DNA of 64,000 bases from Xanthostigma xanthostigma (GCA_963575645.1 OY754465.1:6324001-6388000); one strand, 5' to 3'. Counted from the first letter of the stretch, positions 44,730 to 56,585 are shown. The notes: generated by a model from the sequence alone, not told the origin. A program made the numbers and translations.

Positions 44730-44763
44730 TGTACATGTATCTAGATTGGTGTGCTTCGATATA

Positions 44764-45846
44764 CAGGGTGTCCCTAAAAGGTCTTTACAAAAGCCTACCA
44801 CATATTCTTCAGGCCAAAACAACTCGATACAAGCAAACTTAACTCAGTACAAAGCTGCTTAGTTTGGGCGCTAGACGACTCTTAAGTTACAATTTTCAAA
44901 TCGTTTTTGCTTTATAACTTTAAAACGACTCATGAGATTTTACTCAAATTTGGTACGTTGGCATAGCTTTATTGGGCAATAAAATCCATATCATAATAAT
45001 GATGAATATCATTCCATGGGCGTAGAACTTGATTTTTTCGATAATTAAACATCTAAAACTTCTACGCCAATGGAAAAAAATCAGTTTGAGTATGAAATCT
45101 GGATCACGCGACTTATTTACTACAAAAAAGGTATTCTTGATAAAATTCGATTACTCTCATAGTTTCGACAAAATTTTAATTTTAGTAATTTAGAGCATAA
45201 TTAATATAAGTACACACAAGACCCCTGTGAATACTGTAGAACAACTATGGCAACGTATCCAACAAGCAACAAATAATCTTACAGGCAATGAAGAAATTAT
45301 GCAAAAAGTACATTTTAATTTTTTGCGTCGTATACATTTTTGTATACGTGAAAATGGTGAACATTTTGAACAACTTTTATGAAATATCTGTTATTCGTTT
45401 TAATATTTAATTATGCTCTAAATTACTAAAATTAAAATTTTGTCGAAACTATGAGAGTAATAGAATTTTATCAAGAGTACCTTTTTTGTAGTAAATGAGT
45501 CGAGTGATCCAGATTTCATACTCAAACTAATTTTTTCCCATTGGCGTAGAAGTTTTAGATGCTTAATTATCGAAAAAATCAAGTTCTACGCCCATGGAAT
45601 GATATTCATCATTATTATGATATAGTTTTATTGCCCAATTAAACTATGCCAACGTACCAAATTTGAGTAAAATCTCATGAGTCCTTTTAAAGTTATAAAG
45701 CAAAAACGATTTGAAAATTGTAACTTAAGAGCTGTCTAGCGCCCAAACTAAGCAACTTTGTATTGAGGTAAGTTTGCTTGTATCGAGTTGTTTTGGCCTG
45801 AAGAATATGTGGTAGGCTTTTGTAAAGACCTTTTAGGGACACCATG
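44764..45846. mobile_element. Gutted mariner-type transposon with long inverted repeats
   Basis: Ends CAGGGTGTCCCTAAAAGG and CCTTTTAGGGACACCATG, with TA on both sides (44762-44763, 45847-45848). Inverted arms are about 440 bp each and about 97 percent alike by eye. The unpaired centre (about 45207-45400) holds the end of a transposase gene. This shows that it arose from an autonomous element by loss of most of the gene plus inverted duplication of the end. Confidence 0.88.
45221..45382 (+). pseudogene. Transposase C-terminus (IS630/Tc1-mariner superfamily)
   Basis: Open to TGA at 45380-45382: TPVNTVEQLWQRIQQATNNL, then NEEIMQKVHFNFLRRIHFCI and RENGEHFEQLL. The NFLRR.H.CI..NG.HFE.LL ending is typical of the insect mariner-related transposases that start with a DUF4817-type HTH. 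The catalytic DDE core is missing, so the fragment is inactive. It is the only coding part left in the 44764-45846 element. Confidence 0.82.
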
Positions 45847-46325
45847 TAAAAAGCTTAGTAAATACGACAGCTGTTGTGTAAGTGACGACCCGGAAACTAT
45901 GGCAGAAAACGGTCTTTCAAAGAAGCATTAAAATATCAAGTATGAAATGTCGTTGGTATGGAACACAGTGAATTTGTTTTATTTTTCGTCACAGTCTATC
46001 GATCTTTCTTTTTTTATAGATTATTGGTTTTTGACAGTTGCGTTTGAAACATAGTACTGACGTGTAAAGTACTATAATATATCATATAATCAATGAATGT
46101 ATTAAATGTGTATTTTCACGCCTAAAGCTGCTGGCGTTCGGTTAGGTGAAACGAGTGGGGTTAAGTTAGAAGAATAATTTCGAAATAGGTTATGTCATCT
46201 CTTTCCAGCAGGCATCATTTAGACAAAGTTTTTATAATTGATCAGGCCACTGCTTAATTAAAAATGGAGGTGTATTTGAACATTGGCTTTAATTTTTTAT
46301 GCTGTTTATTTCGTTTAATTGTTAT

Positions 46326-47172
46326 TAAAAATTCCAGCCAATTAGGCGACGGGACCATTCCAACTTCAAAAATGTTGACATTTGATTAAAAAAAAGAAAA
46401 TACAATATCTTATATCGCGTGAGGTGACGCGGGTAATGGCTCGTATTCAATATGATATTTGCTAATCGTTGCCATGGTTACCTACATAATATGTTCCACG
46501 TCATGTAAATATTAATCAAAACATTTCGAACTTGTTTATTTCTGACAGATCCATAAAACAAAAGAGCGGCTTATTTTTTTATTTTCAAAATATTTCCGAA
46601 ACTATAAAGTTAAGAAAAAAATTTTTTTAACGAAACTTTCTTGAAAAGATAAATAAAATAATAAGCCGTTATGAAAAGTATACCATTATTATATAAAAAA
46701 ACACCATTATAGCAAATATCTCATTTGCGCATGCGCCGATTATCCCCAAAAACAATAGGGCTCTTCATATTTGCATACCAAACATCCTCCCAAAATTTGG
46801 TTTCGATCCGCTCATCCGTTTGACCTGTATCATATTCTATTTATTTTTTCAAGAAAGTTTCGTTAAAATTTTTTTTTCAAAACTTTATAGTTTCGGTAAT
46901 ATTTTGAAAATAAACAAAAATCAGCCGCTCTTTTGCTTTATGGATCTGTCAGAAATAAACTAGTTCGGCATGCTTTGATAATTTTTACATGCCGTGGAAC
47001 ATATTATGCAGGTAACCACGGCAACGAATAGCAAATATCATATTGAATATTAGCCATTACCCGCGTCATCTCACACGATATCAGAAATTTTATTTTCTTT
47101 ATTATATAATCAAATGTCAACATTTTTGAAACTGGAATGATCCCGTCGCCCAAATGGCTGGAATTTTTGAAG
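46326..47172. mobile_element. Foldback element with about 300-bp arms
   Basis: Outer words TTCCAGCCAATTAGGCGACG and CGTCGCCCAAATGGCTGGAA, inner words ATCCATAAAACAAAAGAGCG and CGCTCTTTTGCTTTATGGAT. The arms face each other around 46640-46900. The spacer contains an inverted copy of the 18790-18900 unit (GCGCATGCGCCGAT). Confidence 0.7.
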
Positions 47173-47230
47173 TTGGAATAGTCCTGTCGGTCAAATGGCT
47201 TGATTTCTTTAAAATTTATCTAACAAGTGA

Positions 47231-47440
47231 ATGGAGTCTAGTAGGTACTCTAAAGACACAGCCTTCTGCCTTTTCAATAAACACCAGTTCGACGTGCAGT
47301 TGTTGAGAAATTACGGTTTACGCGAAATTAGCTATCACCGCACTGACTCATTTGGTTTCGCAGTGCCACGCTTCACTTCCTATAATGTTCAAACTTTCAT
47401 GAATACGCTTGTCGTTAAGCGCCGTTCTAATTCATTTTGA
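47231..47440 (+). other. Open frame of possible LINE 3' end origin
   Basis: A 69-codon frame with RNYGLREI ... FAVPRFTSYNVQTFMN is loosely reminiscent of the C-terminal VPR...-type tail of Jockey-like LINE proteins. No reverse-transcriptase motif is attached. Weak. Confidence 0.2.
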
Positions 47441-47489
47441 ACAGTGAACGTACGACACGATCATAATATACTGCGTCGCTTCTCTAACC

Positions 47490-48060
47490 CATTTGCTCCC
47501 CAGAGACAACTTAAAATTTTTATTCGACGATGAAAAAAAGTTGTACTTTTTTTAATTTCATCGAAAATATGGAAAAGTTCTAATTTTCAAATTAGTGGAA
47601 ACTGGGTTCGTCATTTTACTGATCTATTATGACAGAGAAGAAAGACTGTATAGAAGTTCAATCCTGTGTTATATTTGGCGATCTTCTAACCCTTTTTCTC
47701 CTCAGAGACAACTTGAAATTTTTATTCGACGATGAAAAAAAGTTGTACTTTTTTAAATTTCATCGAAAATATGGAAAAGTTCTTCTAATTTTCAAATTAG
47801 TGGAAACTGGGCTCTTTATTTTACTGGTCTATTATGACAGAGAAGAAAGACTGTATAGAAGTTCAATCCTGTGTTATATTTGGCGATCTTCTAACCCTTT
47901 TGCTCCCCAATCTAACTAAATATGGAAAAGTCCTTCTAATTTTCAAATTAGTGGAAACTGGGTTCGTCATTTTACTGGTCTGTTATGACAGAGAAGAAAG
48001 ACTGTCTAGAAGTTCAATCCTGTATTATATTTGGCGATCACCCCAAAGCGCAATTGTCAG
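47490..48060. repeat. Tandem repeat, about 202-bp unit
   Basis: AAATATGGAAAAGT starts units at about 47563, 47765 and 47917, the last interval shortened by about 50 bp. A partial unit lies at the front. Units share TGACAGAGAAGAAAGACTGT and CAATCCTGTGTTATATTTGG. Overlapping open frames here are repeat by-products. Confidence 0.8.
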
Positions 48061-49083
48061 ATGGCGATGCGGCGCACTCAAGGTTCGGAACCGCAACGCC
48101 AGGTGGTGACAATTAATAACTTCAGCTTCACACCTTAATTATTGTATTTTTCATTAATTTTTTAAAAAATCCGACAGAAATTGATGAATTTTTTATATTT
48201 ATTTTCTACGGTGTTTAGATAAACGCTTAAATTTACTTCTGAAGAAGAGAGATGGAAATATACGCCACGCATACTGACACTAAATCTCGATCGTTCTGTC
48301 ATCTAACAGGAACAAGATAAACTAAAATTTCTGGCCACACTGTTCCATTAGAAATAAACTTCTATACAGTATCTCTTCTCTGATTACGATCAGTCAAGTA
48401 ATTAGTAATTTTGGAATGATCGGGTTGTCCAATGGGCTGTAATTTTTTTACATGAGAAACAATAAGTTACCATGGAAACGAAAAATATGAATGTTTTGGA
48501 GCTCGAATGATCACGTCGCTGGCATTTTTTTTATGTCGGCTAAAAACTGAAAACTTTTTGAAAGAAAAACCAGCATTTCCAAGTTTATATTACAAAATTT
48601 AAAATCACCAAAAACAGTTTATTGGCAGAAAATTGAATCACGTAAGTTTACTATACTTCCAAAATAATTCAACTTGCTTGTAAAATTTGTATTCTGGATA
48701 CGAAATCAGTTTTTGTTTGTGAAAATTACATTTTATTGAAACTGGCGGTATCTCTGTAAAGAAATATAATACACAAAGGATGAAAACACAATCATTGACA
48801 CTCTATTTCCTTGGAGACTAAATAGTATTGGAAAAGATTTGTCAAGTGGTTTTAGTTTTTTTTTTTAAGTGAAACTTTTTAGCTTCTTCTGACGCATAAT
48901 TTTCTTCAACGGAAATGCTGGTAAATAACTGTCGTTCGCGCATGACACATCCATTTATTATTTATTTTATTATTTAGATAATACAATTAGAAATTTTTTT
49001 GATTTTCAAATCGCTGTATTATCGCGAAAAATTATCAGACTTAAAAAAAAAACCTCGGGTTTTTTCTTGAAGTTTTCACTCTC
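48061..49083. other. Unassigned repeat debris
   Basis: Scraps such as GGAATGATCGGGTTGTCCAA (48414) echo the arm of the 46326 foldback. No gene. Confidence 0.35.
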
Positions 49084-49570
49084 TACAGAATGATTTCTAA
49101 GTTTTTAACAGCGTGTACAAATAAAATAGACGAACAAATATTTTACGCAACTTTTTTATCAAAACTCAAAAATAAGAGAGAAACAACCATTCAAAGTTTA
49201 AATACATTTTTTAAAATTTCATTTAATTAATTCAAAAGCCCGGTTAACACACGCGAAGAAATGATAGCACGAATCGAAAATGCATCCCAAATAATTCGCG
49301 GAAGGCCTTTATCGCTACTTCAAGCATGGCTACGACGCATGTGTCCAATGTTCGAACAATTTCTATGACTACTTGATAATGACATAACATATTTCTATAG
49401 TGACATAACATAACCCCAGGACCGACCTCAAAATTCAATAAAATTTATTAAAACTTTGAAAGGGCGTTTCTCTTCAATTTTTGATTTTTGATAAAAAATC
49501 ACTTTAAATATTTGTTCGTCTATTTGATTTGCTAAGACAAACGAATTAACTTAAAAATCATTCTGCAGTT
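49084..49570 (+). mobile_element. MITE-like repeat with CTACAGAATGATT ends
   Basis: Outer inverted words CTACAGAATGATTTCTAAG and CTTAAAAATCATTCTGCAG, inner inverted words AAATAGACGAACAAATA and complement at 49505-49525. The middle matches 35984-36380 in direct orientation. Confidence 0.65.
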
Positions 49571-50039
49571 TCTGAATCAAAAATTTTTTTATCTCGTAGC
49601 GAGCAGTGAGAATTGAAAAAAGCAAAAACTTTTTATTTTTAAATAAACATGAAAATAGTGTTTTGACAATCATTGCACCTCCAAATGACAAAAAAATTAA
49701 AAAGTACCTACTCTTCCAATAAATTAAGAGTACTTGGATGTCATCTCACTATTTACTATTTAGAAGTCATTTTAACTTTAATCTTAACTGTTAATAGAAG
49801 TTTTGTTCCAAAATATGTATTGAAGGAGAAGTACAATATTTATTTTCATATTGGACCGAACAATTTTATTTAAAAACTGTGTTATGATATTTTTAAATTT
49901 AAAAACTGTGGAAATTCATAATAAATGATCATGTATATTACATTAATTTGTACAATTTACCATCTCAACTTGCATTGACGCCCTGAATATATATTTTTCG
50001 AAACGTTGGCCACAAGCGATACTCTGGTAAAGCTTATTT
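49571..50039. other. No firm feature; site A arm fragment at the end
   Basis: 49985-50040 (CGAAACGTTGGCCAC, CTGGTAAAGCTTATTTT) matches one arm of the 14895 retroposon. Confidence 0.45.
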
Positions 50040-50500
50040 TGTAACACCACGTCTTAAAAAGCCACGCCACCACTGGTGTACTTTGGTGGTCATGTAAAAA
50101 AACAGAGGCAAGATGGCAGTGGAGCGTATGAACTAGGAAGTAGTGTTCATGTTACAAAATTACGTTAATAAATGTGTTGAATTAAAAAATATTCATGTTA
50201 CAAACTTACGTTAATAAATATGTTGAATAAAATAATACAATTTTTCAACTGTTCCTCAAACAAATAAATCTCTTCAATTTAAACCTTAACATTTTGTAAG
50301 AATAGCCAAGCGTATGAACTAGGAAGTAGTGTTCATGTTACAAAATTACGTTAATAAATGTGTTGAATTAAAAAATATTCATGTTACAAACTTACGTTAA
50401 TAAATATGTTGAATAAAATAATACAATTTTTCAACTGTTCCTCAAACAAATAAATCTCTTCAATGTAATCTTAACATTTTGTAAGAATATGCTCCAAGAA
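50040..50500 (+). repeat. Repeat with a 186-bp tandem duplication
   Basis: Matches 39720-39930. GCGTATGAACTAGGAAGTAG starts at 50124 and again at 50310, and the whole following segment (to TTTTGTAAGAATA) is duplicated with few changes, so the duplication is recent. Confidence 0.75.
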
Positions 50501-50831
50501 CTTTAGCATCCTAGGTAACTCTGCATGTTCTACTAAGTCCCAGATCTTTAAGATCTTTAATTAGTAAGGAATTCACATGCTAATCTGTTTACGTTTATTG
50601 TAAACACACTGTATGGTGCGTTAGACAGGCGTAGATCCACGTAGACGTCGTTGGAGCTCGAGAGCTGCAATGTACAGATAACAAATACAAATCGGTGAGA
50701 AAGAAGGCAAACCCATTATAATCAAGGTGACTCGCAGCTCGCTCTATACGTATAGAAGATTCTTACGGGAGCCAGCAGCTAACGTCGCGTCGCATCAAAA
50801 TAACATACGCATCTATGCACTGTTGCCGGAC

Positions 50832-51870
50832 TTATGCCCATATTCACCAAACACTAATCATATATATTAATACGCTAAGGTTAAAGATGTTTGCCACCCT
50901 TTTTAGAAAAAAAATCACAATTTCTCCACATAAATTATATATCATTTTACAGATAATTGCTTGCACTACTGACATCGACTACTAAAAAATTTATTATTGC
51001 TTTTGTTTTTGTAAATTAATTAAAATACAGCAACGCTGAACAACGTCTGCCATCTGACGGCTTTAGTTTTGAAACAACGTCAACACTTCGATCTGTCATC
51101 TGACCTTCATATTGTAATACAACAGTCACAATGCTGTATACTGCCATCTGACGGCTTTAATTTTGAAACAGCGAGCAACGCTGAACAACGTCACAGCAAT
51201 GCTGCATGATGCCATCTGACGGATTAGCTCAACGCTTTTGCTACTTGCGCCTCTATATGACAATTTTAGTAAAATATTTCTTCGATCTGTCATCTGAGCT
51301 TCATATTGTAATACAACAAAAAGAAGAACGTTATAAGCAGTGCGCAAAATTAGAAACGAATTGAATACCTGCAATCATATTTAAAAAATAATTTTGTAAA
51401 GTGATAATTATTATACTTATTTAGTGCGAATAATTCGCACAGGTCACACTAGTAAAGATACTAATCTCGGAACAAATTTGTTCGTTAGATTAAAATTTAC
51501 TTTCAATTCATCAAACAAAATATCAGGTAGAAAAGTTAGTTAAAGAATAAATATACACTGTATTATACTCCTTGCTTTTTTTGTTGAATATTTTGACGTT
51601 CACCCAAAAAGCACTAGTGTAAATATCAAAAAAAGTTTCACAAAATAATAATGATTTATCCTAACCCAGTTGCACACAAAACCTTCTTTAACTTTAATGT
51701 TTGACACTTTGCAAAAGGTTAATAAGCAACACATAAATAAATTCACAAAAGCAACTGTAGAATATATAATACTCCACGATCATAAATCTATGTGGCGACC
51801 ATTATTATTTTATCAGGCGAATAAATATTTAGATCCTCGAAGTAAGACAGAATAGATTTATACCTGCAGT
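50832..51870 (-). repeat. Z repeat, copy 2 (contains a Helitron)
   Basis: Reverse complement of 29979-30687, from TTATGCCCATATTC to ATTTATACCTGCAGT. The Helitron 50858-51452 interrupts it. Outside that, the match resumes at AAAGATACTAATCTCGG. Confidence 0.75.
50858..51452 (+). mobile_element. Non-autonomous Helitron, copy 3, with paralogous empty site
   Basis: A|TCATATATATTAATACGC start, GTGCGAA-TAA-TTCGCAC hairpin (51424-51440), CTAG|T end. It lies inside Z copy 2. In Z copy 1 the flanks ACACTA and TAAAGAT are directly adjacent (minus strand, about 30662), which confirms both boundaries and the A-T insertion rule. Confidence 0.93.
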
Positions 51871-52272
51871 CGTGTATCCATTTGAGAAAATCTGCGCGTG
51901 AACAATTCTTGCGCATTTTTGGAACTGATCGTGTACTGTTTTCGTGTTCTGTTGATTTCAGGTTATTTATTGTTGACTTGAAAATCTAATTTCGATTCGA
52001 CTAGCTTGTCTTGAAGCTGGTAATTGTAAACAAAGTCTAATGAACATTAATATAGATATAGGTATTCTATTTACAGCTTCTAAATTTGTCGTTTTGTCGG
52101 TTGAATTCTAATTCATTACACGGTTCGAAATTCAAATCAAAGTTGTAGAAGTCGAGCATAGCCTGACATCACTTTCTTTTCGACTGAACTTTATTTACAA
52201 TATTAACGGTGGCATCATTATTTGAGTTGAACCAAATTTATTTATTTGTAAAGTGTCTAAGTACATAATATA
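51871..52272. other. No recognised feature
   Basis: Unassigned AT-rich DNA. Confidence 0.35.
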
Positions 52273-52841
52273 CAGTACTTATGTAAACACGTATAAGGTG
52301 CATATATGGAAATTAGCACTGGGAAAAAATACTTGGATCAGCGTTAGCCATGACTGCATTAATTGTTATTTCTATTGAATTATCGTGGTAATCTTGAGGA
52401 TTTCTATTTTATTTTGATTTATATTTATTTTACTCGGCTTTTTTAATAATAAAAAGCTCTTATAAATCATTATTTTAATTTTTTTGTTCAAAAATAAAAC
52501 AAAAAAACAACTCCATCTGTTTGGAAACATTTCATTCAAAAATTGTCTGACTGGTATGACGTATGCGCATTGGTAAATCAGTGACCCAATGTCTTTAGGT
52601 TCAACACGAATAGGCGGGGATATTTAATCTCGTACCATATTTAAGTATTTTTGGGAATTTAATGTCCCATTAATAAAAAAAGTCCGATTATGTTGTAATC
52701 ATTTGAATATTTTCTTCGGTAGTATACCTACACATTCATTTTGCAAAAGAATATTATCTGTCAAATTGAAAAACAAGATTTCAAGGCTCACTCTGATCCA
52801 GTCATTTTTTCTCTATGTGCACCTTACGTGTTTACATACTG
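52273..52841 (-). mobile_element. Mariner-type deletion derivative
   Basis: Ends CAGTACTTATGTAAACACG and CGTGTTTACATACTG flanked by TA (52271-52272, 52842-52843). The minus strand carries a transposase fragment at 52602-52513. The left 330 bp match 62615-62945 in direct orientation. Confidence 0.78.
52513..52602 (-). pseudogene. Transposase internal fragment
   Basis: 30 codons: EPKDIGSLIYQCAYVIPVRQ then FLNEMFPNRW. The PVRQFLNE.FPNRW block follows the catalytic HDGAPAH region in mariner-related insect transposases. Start, catalytic residues and C-terminus are all missing. Confidence 0.7.
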
Positions 52842-53202
52842 TATAAAGTTACCATAAAAAATTTGTATAAATTTGAGAGTAGTATATTTTTAAAAGAAAC
52901 TCAAAACATTGTGCTAATTAAACAAATGCCCGTTAGGTTTTAAACGAATTTCTTTTTTTAATACTTTTCACAAAGCTTTAATTAAATAAAGGTGCATAAA
53001 TTGCTATACAGAGTTGGTTTACTTATCATTAAATATCGTACTAAATCCACATTCAAAATCTAAAATATCAAAATTAGGTAGTATTCTAATTAAAAAATTT
53101 TCATTGACTCATTATAATAATTTGTACGGTAAGAATACGATTTAGTCTCAAAATTAATCTAATATGTAAAATAAAATAAATGATTTAAAAAAATCATTAG
53201 GT

Positions 53203-53448
53203 ACCTATATAACATTTTTAAAACGAACTAAAAAGTATAAAATAATTTTTTTTTACTTGTAGGATTTGAAACGAAATATGTGGGGAGTATTATTCGTTTT
53301 ATCTCATAAAGAGATTTTTTCATTAATAGCTACTCTCTACACTTCTTATATATAACTGTCGCATGCATCCCACGTTTTTCGTTTCAAATCCTACAAGTTA
53401 AAAACATTATTTTATACTTTTTAGTTCGTTTTAAAAACGTGGTACGTA
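53203..53448. repeat. Palindromic MITE
   Basis: GGTACCTATATAACATTT ... AACGAACTAAAAAGTATAAA with complementary right arm ending AACGTGGTACGTATA. The centre is an unpaired stretch of about 90 bp near 53330. It resembles the terminal wording of the 8211 palindrome. Confidence 0.65.
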
Positions 53449-53462
53449 TATTAAACATTTTT

Positions 53463-54700
53463 AACTTCCCGCTTTAAAAAAAAAAAATTTTTTTTTTCAA
53501 AAATCGGGAAGTTGTTGGTTTCACCCCGATTTTCGAAAATCGAGTTTTCGCCAGATCTCGACGTTTTGAGGTCCTGGGAAGCTATTAAAACTATTTTGGC
53601 GATGATGTCCGTAGGGCTGTATGTATGTGTGTGTGTGTATGTATGTATGTAAACCTTTTATATCTTTTGAACGGAGTGTCCGACTGAAACGCGGTTTGCG
53701 GCATCTGACGTGATCTTGGTGAACTTAGACTTCCTGAAAATTTGAAACGATTCGGCCCAAAAAATTTTGAGAAATCTTAAAAAAACAAGTTTCAAAAATT
53801 TTTTAAAATTTGTTTTTGTAAAATATTTTCAAAACTACTAAACCGAATAATTCCAAAATCTAATCAGCTCTTCTCCTTAACAAACTGCGTCGATTTCCGC
53901 AAACCGCATCAAAATCGGTTCATTTGTTCACGAGATACCGTGAACGAAAAAATCGTAAAAAAGTGTTTTTTTAAAATGATTCTTAAAATTGTTATCAGAT
54001 CGATTTTTTTGTAATAAATTACTTTCTTAGGCTAAAAAAACTGCGTCGATCGCCGCAAACCAGATCAAAATCGGTTCATTTGTTCATGAGATAACGTGAA
54101 CGAAAAATTAGGAGAAAAGTAATTTTTTATAAATAACGTAAAATTCTTATCAAATCGATTTTTTTGTAATAATTTACTTTCTTAGGTTAAAAAAACTGCG
54201 TCGATCGCCGCAAACCAGATCAAAATTGGTTCATTTGTTCATGAGATAACGTGAACGAAAAATTAGGAAAAAAGTAATTTTTTATAATTACTCGTAAAAT
54301 TCTTATCAAATCGATTTTTTTGTAATAATTTACTTTCTTAGGTTAAAAAAACTGCGTCGATCGACGCAAACCGCATCAAAATCGGCTCATTTGTTTGTTT
54401 TTTTTTAATTACTCGTAAAATTCCTATGAGATCGATTTTTCTGTAATAAATTACTTTTTTAGGATAAAAAATTGAGTCGACTGCCGCAAATCGCATCAAA
54501 ATCGGTTCATTTGTTCATGAGATATAGTGAACGAAAATTTCGTAACAAAGTGGTTTTTTTTTGAGCTCGAAGAGCTAAAAAATAAACTTCTTGCTATATT
54601 TTATATATTTTTGAGCGTTTTGAACTCGAAAATAGCGGGAAGTTATAGGGATGGCCTGCAGGATCAAACTTCTTTTCAAATTTTTTTATTTATTTTATTT
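53463..54700 (+). mobile_element. CTTCCCGC repeat, arm 1
   Basis: Begins AACTTCCCGCTTT, followed by a local foldback to TCGGGAAGTT, and runs to AGCGGGAAGTTATAGGGATG plus CCTGCAGGATCAAACTTC. It contains a (TG)n/(TATG)n tract at about 53620. Four to five tandem subrepeats are headed ACTGCGTCGAT (53886, 54051, 54196, 54352) and carry CAAAATCGGTTCATTTGTTC. The reverse complement lies at 59862-60947. No coding frame of note. Confidence 0.75.
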
Positions 54701-54734
54701 TTAAAAAACATACATCGTAAAAAAATTAAAATGT

Positions 54735-54812
54735 TATATGGGCCATGGGAGTCAAAATCGCAACCTTCGCTTTGATAGCACGGCGCTCTAACCAACTGAG
54801 CTACAGTCAATG
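54735..54812 (-). mobile_element. tRNA-Ile-like head (SINE or tRNA pseudogene)
   Basis: The minus strand reads TGTAGCTCAGTTGGTTAGAG, a perfect A box and D arm of tRNA-Ile type, then GCTATCAAAGCGAAGG and a damaged B box (GGTTGCGATTTTGACTCC). The anticodon and T arms do not fold properly, so not a functional tRNA. Confidence 0.6.
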
Positions 54813-55494
54813 ATTGGAAGGTGTGGTAAATAAGTAAGAATGAATTATATGTTTTTTTTTTAATTCCTTTATTTCTTTTATTATTTTCTTCATTATTTTA
54901 GTATTTTCTCGTATTGTCATCTAATTCTGAGTTGTGTTAAAAATTTCAAGTCTCTATCTCATCAGGAAGTTAGTTAAAAATCAATTAAAAAATTCCGCCC
55001 GACATACACGAAAAGCAAGTTAATATAAACGTGGTAAAATATTCGATTCCTTACAGTTTTTTACGTGTTCAGAATTTTTGTTTATATACCAGCATCACTC
55101 GAGAACGGCTGAATTGAATATAAAAATTTGTACGTCAAATTTTCAAATTCAACACACGGTACAACTTATTTCTCCGTGTAGTTATTTTCTTTTCTGGAAA
55201 GTGGCAACACTGAAAACTGTATCCACATTCATGCAATGTGGGCAGTGTCTACGTATGTATTATGGTCGAACGGTCAGCAAGTAATGATGTGTAAAAATTA
55301 GATTGTTCAATACGGTCTGACAATTTATTGTGAGGCTCGCAAAAAATACTGAAATTTATGTGCGGTCGTCTATTGGAAAAAATCTCTCTCGTGTTTGATG
55401 AGAGAAGGTCATGTTACATAAATTTTTTCAAGAAACTTCAACGAAAATCAATAGCCCTTTATTTCCAGTGACGACCGACCGCATTGTTTGTCTG
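54813..55494. other. No recognised feature
   Basis: AT-rich, several chance frames. Confidence 0.35.
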
Positions 55495-56467
55495 TCCGGA
55501 CCATAGAGATATAAGTAACTACAGTTCACTAGTTCGTATGCTTGCCATCAGTTGAGAAAGAGAACGCTGCAGAAAACCAGATATTTGTTTACTCAAACCA
55601 TAGATATATATATTTAATAGATTGCGGATACACTAGCGTCTCCTGTACCTTTTAGAAGCCATTTTGTACGTGGAAAACGCCGTAAAAAGCGCGCGAGATT
55701 CAAAAATATTCATTATTTTATAATATGATTTTATTGAGAAAAACAACAAAACTCACAGTAAACAGTGATATTTCCCTCCAAAACCTATTTTTATACTGAA
55801 ACGTTTCAAAAATTACAAAACTGAGCATAAATTAATGTTAAAGCTTAGAACATTTTACATTGTGAAATTGGCATCAATGCTTGTCAACCTTGATACCAAA
55901 TTGACAATGTAAAATGTTCTAAGCTTTTACATTATATTTATGTAAGAAAGGATGAATTATTTCGGAGAAGGCTATAAATGATTTCTAATGGTATATGCTG
56001 CCGACGTTTCGGAAAATATATTTCCTTCCTGAGGGCTTACATCTGTGAAATTACAGGTATTTTACAAAAGTGCATATAAAATCATTTATAGCCTTCTCCG
56101 AAATAATTCATCCTTTCTTATTAAACATAGGCTAAACTAATACACCTTACACATTATATTTATGCTTAATTTTGTAATTTTTAAAACGTTTCAGTATAAA
56201 AATAGGTTTTGGAGGGAAATATCACTGTTTACTGTGAGTTTTGTTGTTTTTCTCAATAAAATCATATTATAAAATAATGAATATTTTTGAATCTTGCGCG
56301 TTTTTTACGACGTTTTTCCACGTACAAAATGGCTTCTAATTGGAACCATTCCGCACAATGCTCAAGGATAGGCATCCGCTATCTATTAATATATGTATCT
56401 ATGACTCAAACCAGCATTGTTTCACAGCTTACTCGCGTACTCCAGTCTAATATCTCTATGGTCCGGA
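55495..56467. mobile_element. Foldback transposon with nested retroposon
   Basis: Outer inverted words TCCGGACCATAGAGAT and ATCTCTATGGTCCGGA; inner long arms AGAAGCCATTTTGTACGTGG (55657) and CCACGTACAAAATGGCTTCT (56318) extend about 170 bp. A hairpin (about 55838-55930) and the retroposon 55943-56150 sit in the middle. Part of its left arm is also at 5489-5605. Confidence 0.75.
55943..56150 (+). mobile_element. Palindromic Penelope-like retroposon (site E)
   Basis: A 14-bp duplication ACATTATATTTATG flanks it (55929-55942, 56151-56164). Arms TAAGAAAGGATGAATTATTT and complement (to 56120) surround a centre that on the minus strand has CAGGAAG, GGAAA...TTTCC and CGAAACGTC. A 30-nt tail (56121-56150) lies on the right only. 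Box 1 is a poor match to CUGANGA, so ribozyme activity is doubtful here. Confidence 0.75.
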
Positions 56468-56585
56468 GTTTTTGTTACGTATTATCCGAGAGTGCGCTGC
56501 GAATTTTACAAAATGTGGTTTAAATGAGATCGTAGGTCATTAGATAAAAATTTTATTGAGGGTAAAGAAATATTACGTATCAATA

